Assembly (NCBI RefSeq): GCF_001577835.2
Contig: NC_029527.1
Span: 9,330,094 to 9,394,093 of the forward strand
Source of the DNA: Coturnix japonica
Taxonomy: Eukaryota > Chordata > Aves > Galliformes > Phasianidae
Length of the DNA: 64,000 nt
Direction: 5' to 3'
Under the pieces are notes generated by a model, which was not told the DNA's origin, did no database searches, and saw nothing but the letters and a program-made list of their open reading frames with translations. This document shows positions 20,801-32,374 of the stretch, piece by piece. The position numbers and the translations under genes were made by a program. Each line of letters opens with the position of its first letter. The stretch's first letter is position 1.

Positions 20801-23800
20801 TGTATGCAAGGCACACCTGCATTGCAGCATGGTCAAGCAGCGTGGAGGTCAGCACAGACTGCAGAACCTGCCTGAGAAGCTGCGTGTCTACTCAAGCAAT
20901 TAAAATCTATGGAGACTGCAGCAAAGCCATCACTGGTGTCTGAGCCACCTGGCTGAGAGCTGGCAGGCATTTGTGCATACAGCTGCCAGGGCAGCAGTGT
21001 GGGTGAGTCTCCAGAAAAAGCGAGGAGTAGAAAGTAAACACAGAAGCATCCTAAGAAGGCAGCAGGCTGTCATGGTTTTAAAGCTATGGATTTTGTTGCT
21101 TTCCCTGAAGTATCCAAGAAACAGTGGGGGCCCAGATCCCCTCTCTGTGTATTAAGTTGCTTTGGAAATAGTTTCTTTCTAAAAAGCCTTGCTCCTCCTC
21201 CTCCTCTCTTTCTTCTGCTCTTTTGTTGTTGTTGTTTTGTTTTTGTTAAGCTTACAGCATTGAGTACTCACTGCTTCCGCTGAGTCTGTGTAATTGAAAA
21301 TCAGGAGTGACACACAGCAGACAGATGATCACAAATAACGCTGTTACTGAGAACTAATAGTACCAGCTCACTTTCTCAGTGAGTTCTTGTTTGAAAAGAT
21401 TAAGTAGCTGTGCTTATAAGCGTGACAGAATCAATGCTTCTAATAGTTTTGAAACAATCTCCCTTTTTTGCTGAGAGAATTTGGCTCATCAGAGACTTCA
21501 TCTTATTGACTGAGTAGTAGGTGGCTGTTCCCTCAGGCACCTTCCTACTATGGAATCATCTAGATGCTATTGCTGCGTTTAGGTATGTGTAGGGTTCCTC
21601 TTTCCCTTGGGGAACTTCTTCCTAATTCCATTTCAGTTTGGGTTGGCTCTGGCTGATCCATAGGTTACAACAAGGTATTTTTCATTAAACGCTAAATGAG
21701 ACTGAAATAAGCCATGGATCTGTTTCAAAATCTTACCCTCATCAGTTTAGGAAGGAAGGGAGACTTCCACCATAATTGCAGTCAAATTGCACATAACCAC
21801 ATTAAAAAAGAATTTTGCTTCCTGGAGTTACTGAAGTATTAGGGATTTTGGCTTTTCTTTATATGTAGGGCCCTTCTACCCTCTTGCTTTCTTTTCTGCT
21901 TAGTTCTATATTAACTCCTTGTTTTGGTAAACTAATTCTGTTGTCCTGATCCTGTTTCAGCTGAAGAAGAGCAGACTGCCTGTCTATTCTGTGTGGACTA
22001 GGAACTGCTTTTAGGTCTCTTATTTGACTTTGCTACTTTGATTTCTTCCAGTAGTAATTAAGACTGCACTTATCACCACTCTTAATTATTTTCCCCGCTT
22101 TTATCTTTCCTTGTGAGAACAGGGTAGATTAAAAAAAAAAGAAGTAACAAACATGTTTCACCCTTACAATGGCTCTTCCAGCTTTTAGAAGGATGGCACT
22201 GGGGAGGCTTTCATCTGAAAGCCAGAAATACAAGGTTCTTCTAAAAAAGATGAGCATGAGCTGGAGATGGTGTGCTCTAATTGCTGGCTATGGAAGGTCT
22301 GATCCTGCTGCTCGTGGCAGCTTTTTGTTTCTACCATCTAGTCTTTCTCTACCTGGCCTAGACTGATGGCCAAGTCTTCTGATCAGGAGTTGTTTCCTAG
22401 TATGATATTCTGCTGTGCAGACCACAGTGGTGTCCTGATCTTTGTGGTATCCCTTATGTGTGAATGCAAAGCATTAAAAAGCACTGAGACTTTTTTAGGC
22501 TAATAGTGCTGTTTCCATTGCATAATGTATCCTAACAACAAATGTCAGATGAGCACAAAAACGTTACTAACCTTTGCAGCCTGTACCAGCTGCACTGTGC
22601 ACTGGTTCCACGCTTCGTGCCTTTCAGCTCCTGACTGAATCAAGTCCTGCAGTTTAGCTGCTGTGCTGCTTATCAGCCTGGAAAATTAGGAAAAAATAAT
22701 CTAAAACACATTTGAATATAAATATAGCAGCCCATGTGCACTCGTGTCATACTCAGATGTGTGATCACATGACAAAATGGTGTTTCAATATTCAAAGTTG
22801 GCTCAGTATGATGGAACTCTTATGGAAAACCAATGTACAAAGTGGGGAGAAGCACCCGAACCACTCAGGTAATAAGGGATTTCTACCTTCAGCTTCCCCT
22901 GTAAGTTATCAGAGGCCTCTGGAGTTTTTCTTAGGTTTTGTTTAAGGGGAGCTTGCAAAACAGAAGGAACCAATAGTAATGTTAGACTCCTGTTATACTG
23001 TTTAAATGACTTACTAAACAGAGCTTTCACCAAAGCTGTCAGAATAATGGCTCTGCTTTTTATCAGTGTCAATGACTGCAGAACTGTGCATCTGTTTACC
23101 TGGTCTTCAGAGATGACCTCTGTGACCCATAATACTAAGGAGACCATGCACACTACTGTTCTTAATTGCATTGAATAGCTGGACGAGTAGCTGAAAGGCT
23201 ACAGACAGAATGAAAGGCTCCGTGATTGCTGTGTTATTAATTGAACACAAACATCGCTTTCTCAGGCATGTGAAATTTTAACTTGTTGTGTAGAATTGCA
23301 TAAAGTCCAATTGCTTAAAGGTTGGCAACTCAGTACTGTGGTATGGGATTTACTTAATGTGTCACCAGCTTTGTATAGAATCAGCTCCCTGTGAGTACAG
23401 TATTCAGGTAGCACATGGCTTATGAACTTTTGATGTTCTGAGTATGAAAGTTCCTATTAAACATCTGCCATGGCTGTTAATCCTATGGGAAGGGTTAAGT
23501 CTCGCTTTTGCAGGAGTAGACGGTACCAATTTTTGTGGAATTTGTTATTTTACATATTTTACCTCTCTTTAAAGTGAGGAAGAAGCTGAGCTCTTAACAC
23601 ATTTCTGCTGCCAAACGGAAACCTCCACCTCTTTCCTCTGTACTGACCTGATTGCCGCATGTTGATAGGCCTCTGTATAAATGTCTGGGCTGAGGAAATC
23701 CAACTTGTCCTTGGCAGGACACTTCCTGGGTTTCATTGCAGCCAGATAAGTGACAGATGGTGGCACGGGCTGGCCAGCACGAGCTGCTGTGAAGCACTTA

Positions 23801-26800
23801 ATCAGGAACCTGGGAAGAGTGTAAAAATCAGATCGAGCTACACTCATGATCTCCACATAGCAAACAGCCAAGCCAGAGGTAAGGTGGGGCCTCCCTGGGT
23901 TGGGCGGGAAATCGTAAGGTACAGCCTGTCCCATCAGAGGCCCAAAATAGACTAATTGATGAGCTTCTGTTTTGCCTGGTGTTTGTAGTAACCTGATCTT
24001 TGATGGGTCTTGGGAATCTTGTCTACTGCATTTAATGCTACGGAAATCTGTAGCGATGAACTTTTAGGATGGAATTTCTTAAGAGGTGATAGTGAGTGCA
24101 GCAGTGTATGCACACATGCACAGAGGGATGCTGTAGCACCTTGGTCTGTGGGAAGTGTACTGGTTTTCTCCTTCTACTAAAAGCACGCTTTATTAAAAGT
24201 TGAAGCAGATGTGATTTCTTTCCCCTGGATTTAATCTGCTATGGATTATCACCCATTTGGTGTTCTTGGGGCATGACTCATCTAGAGTCATACCCAACAA
24301 CTATGCCTTCTCTGAATTGAAGTCACTCTACCAATATCACATAACGTCTGTTGCTTAGAAAAAAGAAACCACAGGACTTGTATAGCAACACTTTTGCTGC
24401 ACTGCTAGACAAAGAGGAAAATTAGGTTATGCAGAACAGCACCTGCCTATGTCCCCAAAACCATAAATAGAAGAGAGAGTCCAATTCCCACACACCCCGT
24501 GCATACCAGACAGAAAACCTGAATGGGTTATGGCTCGAGTTGTATTTTTAGAAGGTGCTATGAGAAAGGAGTAGCTGGTTTTACTGGTTTTGGAGCAGAA
24601 GAGGTAGAAGTTGAATAAATTAAGGGGCAGGCTTTCAGCTGAATGAATTTGAATTGTTACCTGGCAGTTTGCAGGAGCAAGATGGTGTTTTCCCCTTCAT
24701 AAATACAAGAGGCGAGTATTTTAGTGTACAAGGAAGGCAGTCCGCTCAACAAAGAGTAGCCGTGTCCCCCACATGCCCTGAGGCAGATATCCACTCCTGA
24801 TGTGCAGTACTGAGAAATCATGGCTTTAAAGCCTGAAGAAAGTGCATGAAGCTGTTTATTCAAAAAAAAAAAAAAAAAAAGGAAGAGAAACAGAGTATGA
24901 ATGATGAAACCATTCGAAAGCAATCCTCTGGGTATGCTCCTAGGAATGAGATCTTTGTCTGCCAGTCCAGCACCCAGTCTCCATGCTGGCCTTTGGTTTC
25001 TGCTGGGATGTCACACCCCCCTGTGCTGGGCATGGTGTGTTTGGTTTACATGCTTTTGGGCTCCCCTCAAGCAGCAGTGACTTTGGCTGTCTTTGTACAT
25101 AGCAGGTTTTTATTTTAGGTTTCCAGTTGCCAAATCTTATGCTCTATCTAAAAAGTTTTGGTTTTGACTCAGCAGTGAATATTTGCACATGTTTGTAGAT
25201 GAAGTTGTGAAATAGAGCTTTGCCACATCAGCTACTGGCAACGAGGGCTTTATCAGGCAAACATGCTTTTCAAGGACACCTCACTCTGCAATAGCTCCCA
25301 AAGCCAAAAACTTGGGGTGGTACAACAGATGCAGTTGCTGAGTGGTTGTGGGCTTGGGACAAGGCTCACAACATAAGGGCTGGTGCTAGATGATCTTTAA
25401 GGCCCCTTTCAAACCAAACCATTCTGATTCTAAGGTGTTTGATCTTTTAGCACTTCAGCTTTCTCCCGTTACCTGGTGGTGAGATCAATGCCTGTCCAGT
25501 TCGCTAAATTACACTGAGAATTAGGGATGAGAAGAGGAGCATTATGTGCAAAACAGCTGTGGGAGCTGATCCCATGGCAGCTCACCTCTGGCAGCAAAGC
25601 GAAGTTCCTCCCCTGGATCTCTTTGTAACCCTTGTTGAACAGCTCATGCAGGTAGTTGTTGATAAAATGGAAGGCATAGGCTGCTGCCAACTGAGGCAGC
25701 AACTTCTCTTGCTGGGTCTGGTAGTCAAGGATTTTTGCTTCTTCTTCCCTGTTGGAAGATAAACGATGAAGTTACGGAAAGTGTAGACATGGGCACAGCT
25801 TCTGGTAGTTCACCTGAATTGCATTTTTCATTCTTAAGAAGCAGCGAGTGAAAATGGAGCCGGTCTGGTTTGTCTCCCTGCTCTCCCTGTCCCTGTGCTG
25901 CAGCTCACAAAGCTGGCAGACAGGCCTGACCAGGAAAACAGACGTTTTTCTGTTGCATTGATGAACCAGGCTGTCAGATCAGAAAAGGTTCCACACCATT
26001 GGTCAGTACAGAGGGCAAACTGGGACTGTGTGAGAGGAAGAGGAGGAAAGTCTTTCAGGGCAGCACGCTGGTAGGTGGTGTAGCTGAGGTGGTTGCACTG
26101 CACTCTGAAAAGCTTTTGTTTTTCAGACTGGCTCCTCTGGTCAGCAAGGAGAGCAGCAGCCCCAGCTGATGCTCCTGCAAGGCAGGCAGAGGCGGCTGTG
26201 CTCTGACACTGCTTCCTGTTCAATGTGAAATGGAAATGACAGGTTTATAATTAAGCCTCTCTTAACAGCTGCACCTACACTTGTTTTATTTTGTTTTGTC
26301 AGCAGCTTCGACTTTTTGAGCCAAGTAGAAAACAGAAAAGCTTCTTGCAGATACAATTACTTTTTGAGTGTAGAGTTTGGTTAAAAATGCAGTTCTCTGC
26401 TGGGTCAGCTCCTCAGTTTCTCTGAAAACACTTCAGTCCAGATTATGTTAAACTTTCTGAGCTTTTGTTTTTAATGTTCTTTACCTCATGTGCTATGTTC
26501 AGTATACTCGGGGCTTCAACTGATGACACGAGTTGTTATAGCTCAGCATGCTGTGTTCTTGTGTTTGGTTTGCACTGAAAACAAGCTGTGTTGTCAAGAG
26601 GATCTTCTTGCTTTTGGAAGCAGATTTAAGAAGGGATATTAAAAACAGTCAACTGAAAGTATCTAAAAATTACAGGGATTCTTACCAGACTAAGAAAATT
26701 TACTGTTGAAAACTCAACTGTGGATGCTGGAAGCTGTTCTAATGTTGCATCCATTAGTAAGACAGAATTAGAATAACTTGTCTGTTCTGACTGGGCTCTG

Positions 26801-29800
26801 CTGAGTTCTTGGCAGAAAGGAAAGCCAGTTGCCTGTGTGAATTGCTGAGCTGTTCAGTGGGACAGGAAATAAATCTAAGATGTGCTGAAAGGTAAGCTGA
26901 AAAGTGAAAATACAGAGTGATGAACACAGTGCCAGGACCCTTCCCACTGCTACAGACTTGTGTGGCATTACCCGGGCTTCAGCTTGGACTGCCGGCGAAC
27001 CACGGAGTATCTGATGGCAATGGTGCATGCTTTCATTAGAGGTAGAATAACTTCGTCTGCAATGAGGGAAATGCGTAATGAAGTCATGGTGAAGTAGTTA
27101 ATCTGCTGTGACCCATGCCTTATATAGGTACCATCTGGCTGAACCTAGAATAGGAGAGAGGATTTTAGATGTCGTCTTTGATAACGCAGCTTCTCCCTAC
27201 AAAAAGATGTGTAATCTCTATGCATTGCGTAAGACTAGCATTGAAATATTGCACTGAGTGCAGAACTAAGTATTCCCACATGTGATGGATGAAACCAATT
27301 TGTTTGAAGAGACAAACTCTTCCTGCTTTTGTCTCAGGTATCTTCTACGATCTCATAACTGATTCTAGCTGCACATTTTCATTTAGGATTTGGGTAACTT
27401 CTGCCCTTGACAAAACATCAGAGACTTGCATGCACCTCAAAGGGAGACTTTTGTCCTTAATTTAGGCAGGTCCCAGTCGTCTCTCTGGCTGCGTGATGAG
27501 ATTCTGACCAGGCAGTCTGTGCTGTGAGCACCTTACATACCTCACAGAACTTGTTCAGCATGTTCTCTCGGGGGATGCGCACGTTCTTCAGCATCAGGTA
27601 GCCATTGTCAATGTGCTCAAAATTCATTTTAGGACCAATGTCTCCTGCGATTACACCTGCAGCACGAGAAAACACAGCCTATTTACTTCTGCTGAACCTC
27701 TTTTCTTCCCATTTTTGCATTGGATTGGGGATCTCTAAGGAAAGGCACGTTCAGCTCTGCTTCCCTAATGTGGGGGATGTTGCCAGAGGGATGCAGCAGT
27801 ATCTGGAAATGTTTACCTGGGCACGGTGAATGGTCCTGAAGGCTGCGGATCTGCACAATGAAGGGATGCACACCGTAGCACTTCCCATGGATGTAGAGCT
27901 GGGCAAAGACCACGGTGTGTGTTGCTGACCTTCCCACTGCGAGAAGAGAAACAGACACATTCCCTTAAGACTAGGCACAGTGCAAATGCTTCACAGCAGT
28001 TAATGCTGATTGTATATTGGGTATTGCTAATGAATGGGTCAGGGTGGGTGTGATCAAAAGGTGCTGGGAATTGGAGAATGCCTAAATCTGCATTCTGAGC
28101 TGCTTTTGGCTCTAAGGACTCAGCAGGGGAGCATCTGATCCAGCTATTAACGACTGAGTGATGAACTGAAGTTTTTCATGTGAAACACCTTCCTGAGGGA
28201 AGCCTTGAATTTCACTCTCGAATTCTTCATGCTGAGACTTGCCTGTTTTCAGGGAATTATCTGCCTGCAGGTTTTGGTCCTTTGCATTCTATTTACAAAG
28301 ATTTGATTCCTGCAGAGGCAGATGTTTCCAAGGGCTTTAACAGATAATGCTGGCTTCCTTCTGGCCTTTAAAGCTGTACAGAACGCTTAGATCTCATTGC
28401 CTCAAGGTGTTTGCATTTCTTATTGAAGTCCTCTGCTGGCACCTGGACCCTCAAACATGGAGCTTAAGCAAAGCAGACTGAGGAACTGAAGGAAGCAAAT
28501 GAGGAGAACTGAAATATCATGGGGGGTGCTTACTGTCTCCGGGCCACCACTTCATTGCTGAGATTGTTGGTGTATTCAGTATAAACTCCTGTGTGCTGAT
28601 ATCAAAGACGGCTGTTGTTTCCAAACCCTGAAGATAAGTTCCTTTAAAAAAAAAACATAAAAAATATCCTGGTGTATCATGAGGGTGATCAGACAGAGGG
28701 GAGCATCCCTAGAAGCTGGTGTGGATGTTACTGAGCTTTCAGGGTTCACCCTCCTGCTGAGAACCACAGAACACTGCAATTCCCCAGTGTCTGCAGGACC
28801 CACCATCTGCAGTGAGCTCTGATGCAGACCATACTGGGGCACGCTGCCTGGCTGCTGGTGACTGATCCCTTCTACCACAAGCACCTACCCTCACTATTTT
28901 TTCTGTATTGGCAAATCAAAGGCAAGCATCTCCAGCTTGCTGAGGAAATGTCCTGCTTCCCCCAGGAGACCCACCTCAGTGACACAGATGGCTTGAACTC
29001 CCATCCCCTGAGAATGTGGGTGAGAGCCTTTCAGCCTGCGGTAACTGTGATTTCTCTGTAGCCTTACCATGTCCCAGTTCGGTCTGGGCGTAGCTTCCTA
29101 TGAGCCGGTGTTCAGTGGCAAGAGGAATCCATTTGGCCACCTGTTTGTCTGAGCCCAGGACCGAAATGCTTCTCATGAAGACCCGGTGGAGGAGAAATGC
29201 TACATCTCCAGAAAGCGCCCTGGGGAGAAAGCACAAGTGGTATTTTTACACTGATGAAGTTCCAGGGATGTGATTAATGAGGCGGTGACGTGGTGGCACT
29301 TACTAGGCAGTACCACCTGCTGCATTTTGATTTCTGTGTTGTCATATTCAACACAACGTGCAGTGTCGATACAGCATTGCAGGAAAAGTGATTTTTCATG
29401 CTGGTTTTGTTCTTTCTTTCATAACACACTTCGCTTAAATGTCACTGGCTCGTTATTTCTCCTGCTCTTGGAGGAATTATCTGTTCTGAGGAGCAGATGC
29501 CGACCTCCTAAAACACAGCGCCCAGCTCCATCAGCCCCAAGTCTTTGACAGCTTTGTCAATTCTCTGTGTCTGATTTGATGTGGTTTTATTTTCTTGTGG
29601 CAAAAGATTCAAATCCATCCTGGTAACACCTGCTTTATTGGCTAGTCAGCCCTGTGCCATGGGGCTGGCTGATAGTGCTATTTAAGATGCTCACAGCTGT
29701 ATTCCAGAAGCTGTGTACATGCATTCTCACACCTAAAAACAAGAGGCACTGCCACTCTCATTCATGTGGCTTTAATGCAGTGCTCTCAGCACTGAAGAAG

Positions 29801-31236
29801 ACACTTCTCACTTTTAACAAACGACCCTGAGCACTTTTTATAATGGGCCTGTGAGTGAATCAGTCATGTTGCAAAAGCGGGGGAAAATATGAACAAAGAA
29901 GCAGTTAAAATGAAATTGCTTTGATTAACAGAGATAAGCTTAACAAACCCTTGTCTACCCATCCAGAAATGTTACTTTAACTGTCATCTCAAAGCTGGCT
30001 TTTAAATGTCTGTCCATGATTCAGCCTGCCCGGCACCAGGACTTTGGTTAATGAGAAGTTCCTGCTTGTCTGGTATCTCATAAGAAAAGAGCTGTGCTTC
30101 CATGCAGCCTTAATTGAGCAGAGCACGATCCCACGAGGCTGAAGCTCCCGGCATGGGGGGTCTGAGGGCAGCAAGCAGAGGTGGGGCTTTATAATCTGGG
30201 ATATGTTTTTGCTGAGGGAGGGCTGTGGTAATTACCAAATCCAGGAGCTCTTGATGGAAAGTTTCCCCTTTATTGGTGCCACTCACCACAGGAGACAGAG
30301 CTCAGCGTAACAAATTGGAATCCTTCATGTGATGAAAGACTGGAAAATGACTTTGAGCGTCAGCGATGGTTTGCGATGCTCTTCTGAATGAGGCTTTTAA
30401 ACTTGCACCTCACCTGGATCCTAATGCAGCGTGCACTGCAAACTTGGGGGAAGGAAGGAGGGAACGGAGCTTTGAAGTGGGGCTCAGCTGGGTGTTAAGA
30501 AAATGATTAGGAAAGGACTGTGAGAAACACTTTCCTCCATTTACTTACAAATTAAGCGGTGTGTTTGTTTGTTTTTAACACAATGTGGGTTTTGGGGATA
30601 AAGAAAGTGTCAGATTTGTCTGTGAGCCGGTACCACGAGCAGAACGGCAGCACTTCCCACTCTGACCGTGCGCCCACCAGCGGCTGAGCAGTGCAGGTGA
30701 GGGAGGTGCGGTGTCTCAAAGGACCCGAGCTGTCAGAGCCGGCCTCTCCCAGCCCTTCCTCGAGCTGATTCTTCCTGGCAAGGAAACCTTTCAACAACAG
30801 GCGAGTTGTAGTTACAAAGGAAATCACCTGTAAATGTATACAGATTCAGGTCCGTCTTCGCTCCATCCCATGTCCTGCATCTTTTTTCGGAGGTGAACGG
30901 CCTTTCTGACCGCTGCTTCGTACCGCTCGTTCTGGCTCTGGAAGTACTGATTTTCTCTGCTAAAAACCGGGTCGCTCTCAATAACGTCCACTGGGAAAGC
31001 AATGGGAAGCGTTACCCCCGCAGCGTGTGCCGTGCTCAGCGGGCACACAGCGGTGCCGGCCCTCCGCCCTACTCACCGACCGCCCGCCGCACCCGCGTGC
31101 GCTCAGCACCCCCGTCCAGCACGGCCGTCAGGCTGGGCACGCAGAAGGACGCTGTCAGCCTCTCGCTGGCCAGGTCGGGGTTCACCCTGGCGAGGCCCGA
31201 GCCCTGCGTGTCCTTGGTGGTGTCCAGTAGGGCCAT
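17876..31236 (-). CDS. ACOX2: Peroxisomal acyl-CoA oxidase 2 (branched-chain)
   Basis: ACOX2 uses FAD to oxidise CoA esters of bile-acid intermediates and 2-methyl fatty acids, releasing H2O2. Fourteen coding exons in transcript order: 31077-31236, 30828-30990, 29068-29219, 28534-28641, 27817-27936, 27541-27656, 26972-27144, 25586-25748, 24661-24851, 23648-23809, 22572-22677, 19897-20114, 18868-19000, 17876-17938. All are GT-AG and the phases close to 675 residues; human has 681. Motifs: TYAQ-type [25 protein letters not shown] (flavin and substrate domain), [16 protein letters not shown], and YEGENT, whose Glu near residue 437 matches the family's catalytic base. The last exon ends NKLSKL, a peroxisomal PTS1 signal. 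Introns longer than 300 bases hold no recognisable gene; the one at 25749-26971 contains a chance 129-codon frame. ACOX2 is preferred over ACOX1 or ACOX3 because of its position between KCTD6 and FAM107A and its closer sequence match. Confidence 0.97.
20115..22571 (-). other. ACOX2: Largest ACOX2 intron (between coding exons 11 and 12)
   Basis: This 2.46 kb intron contains open frames of 60-93 codons on both strands with no domain, and a pyrimidine-rich stretch of CTC and GTT triplets around 21187-21246. No CR1 tail or exon is evident. Confidence 0.6.
24852..24880 (-). promoter_or_regulatory. ACOX2: ACOX2 exon 9 acceptor with T19 tract and internal AATAAA
   Basis: On the minus strand a run of 19 T (24862-24880) is followed by GAATAAACAG and then the exon, so the canonical hexamer AATAAA (24855-24860) sits inside the acceptor, two bases before the AG-containing CAG. 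The T run serves as the polypyrimidine tract. Confidence 0.8.
25320..25435 (+). mobile_element. CR1 LINE 3' fragment
   Basis: The end reads CTAGATGATCTTTAAGG, then a CCCCTTTC-AAACCAAACC block and ATTCTGATTCT, the typical CR1 3' terminus before its octamer repeats. Only about 115 bases are recognisable and they are diverged. It lies in the ACOX2 intron between exons 8 and 9, in the opposite orientation to the gene. The 5' edge is approximate. Confidence 0.75.
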
Positions 31237-31990
31237 CCCGGCGGCGCGGTGTGTTACTGGGGCTGCAGCGGGCTGCTGAGAGCACTGAGCCTCCTCCTGC
31301 GGGCAGCAAAACAGAGGTGCACTTTGAACGCAAACCTCTGCGCTGCTTTGAAAAAAAGGAAAAAAAAAAAAAAAAAAAGGAAAAAAAAAAGAGAAGCGAC
31401 CTCCAGCAGCGTTTGGACGCTGCCCGTCCGTGTTGCGGCAGAGGGGAAAGGGAAAGCGGAGGGCTCGCTCAGAGCTCGAGGTGCAGGTCTTAGGACTTTT
31501 GTAGCTTCACTTTCAGCACTTTTCCTGCAAGAGGAGAAGGGATATTACACAAGCACATACATGGGTAAGGCACTCCCAGCGCCCGCCCCTTCCCGTCCCC
31601 GCCGGCTGCGACCTTGAGATCCCCCGTGCCAGCGGGGCTTGTACCGGGGGCCATAGTAAGGGGAGTAATACACAGTGCGCGGTGGGAGGCTGCGCAGATT
31701 TGCCTTTCCTTGACCCTTCCAAGGAGCTGAAGCCCTGGGATGTCCCACAGGCCGCCTCCTTACGCCGCTCGTTCCGATCCCAAGGCCGCTGCCCTTTAGC
31801 CCGTCTGTCCGTCGCTCCGCACACCGCCCGGCTCCCAGCGCAGCAGCGCCCGCCCCGCTCACGGTGCCGGTGTGGGGCGGCAGAGCGAGCCCTGCTGTGC
31901 TTTGATCCGGGTTAGCACAGCGCTCAGTGTGCTGTAGTATCCCACCGTGAGCTGCTCCTGTTACTGACTAGCAATAAGGCCAAGGTAACA
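31237..31990 (-). promoter_or_regulatory. ACOX2: ACOX2 upstream GC-rich region (inferred promoter)
   Basis: Sequence upstream of the ACOX2 ATG is GC- and CpG-rich to about 31.9 kb, with an A-rich tract at 31351-31390 in between. Exon 1 itself is very GC-rich. I could not fix a transcription start or a convincing peroxisome-proliferator element by eye. The many overlapping open frames here reflect base composition. Confidence 0.45.
31351..31390 (+). repeat. A-rich tract (A7GGA19GGA10)
   Basis: Three A runs separated by GG lie about 115 bases upstream of the ACOX2 start codon; the reverse strand is a long poly(T) run in the sense direction of the gene. It is a simple low-complexity tract and likely polymorphic. 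Confidence 0.9.
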
Positions 31991-31992
31991 GT

Positions 31993-32185
31993 GATAAGGT
32001 GAGGGGTGGTAGCCTTAAGTTGTGCCTGGGGAGGCTCAGGTTGGGTATTAGGAACAAATTCTTCTCCAGAAGAGTGACAATGCATTGGTACAAGGTGCCC
32101 AGGGAGCGCTGGGCTCATCATCCCTGAAGGTGATAAAGATGTAGACATGGCACTGACATGGCTGTGGGCATGGGGGTGGGATGAT
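31993..32185 (+). mobile_element. CR1 LINE 3' fragment
   Basis: Hallmarks of the CR1 tail appear in order: GCCTTAAGTTGTGCCTGGGG, AGGCTCAGGTTGGGTATTAG, GTGCCCAGGGAGCG, CATCCCTGAAGGTG, and GATGTAGACATGGCACTG. It is truncated at both ends and lies between ACOX2 and FAM107A, in or beyond the FAM107A 3' end. Confidence 0.85.
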
Positions 32186-32374
32186 GGTTTGTTTCTTCCT
32201 AACTGTCTGCATTAAACAGTGTGAGCAGTGACAGTAAACAGTAGTGCACAGCATGCGTTTATATATATGAACACCAACACAATAGAAACTATACACCACG
32301 TAGGCAACATACACAGTGCAAAAGATTGTCTTCTGTCAATATTCTGATTGTCTGCATCTTCCGGATACACCACG

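Noticed and set aside
21187-21246. Pyrimidine-rich stretch with CTC and GTT triplets as a possible microsatellite
   Set aside because: Repeat units are few and mixed; it is low-complexity intron sequence rather than a clear array.
25834-26223. 129-codon minus-strand frame inside ACOX2
   Set aside because: It lies wholly in the intron between exons 7 and 8, and the exon phases on both sides join without it.
26768-27028. Frame overlapping ACOX2 exon 7
   Set aside because: It reads the exon in the wrong phase; the correct phase gives the conserved block ending [14 protein letters not shown].
31002-31617. Plus-strand frames opposite ACOX2 exon 1
   Set aside because: They are antisense shadows of GC-rich exon 1 and run into poly-lysine from the A-rich tract.
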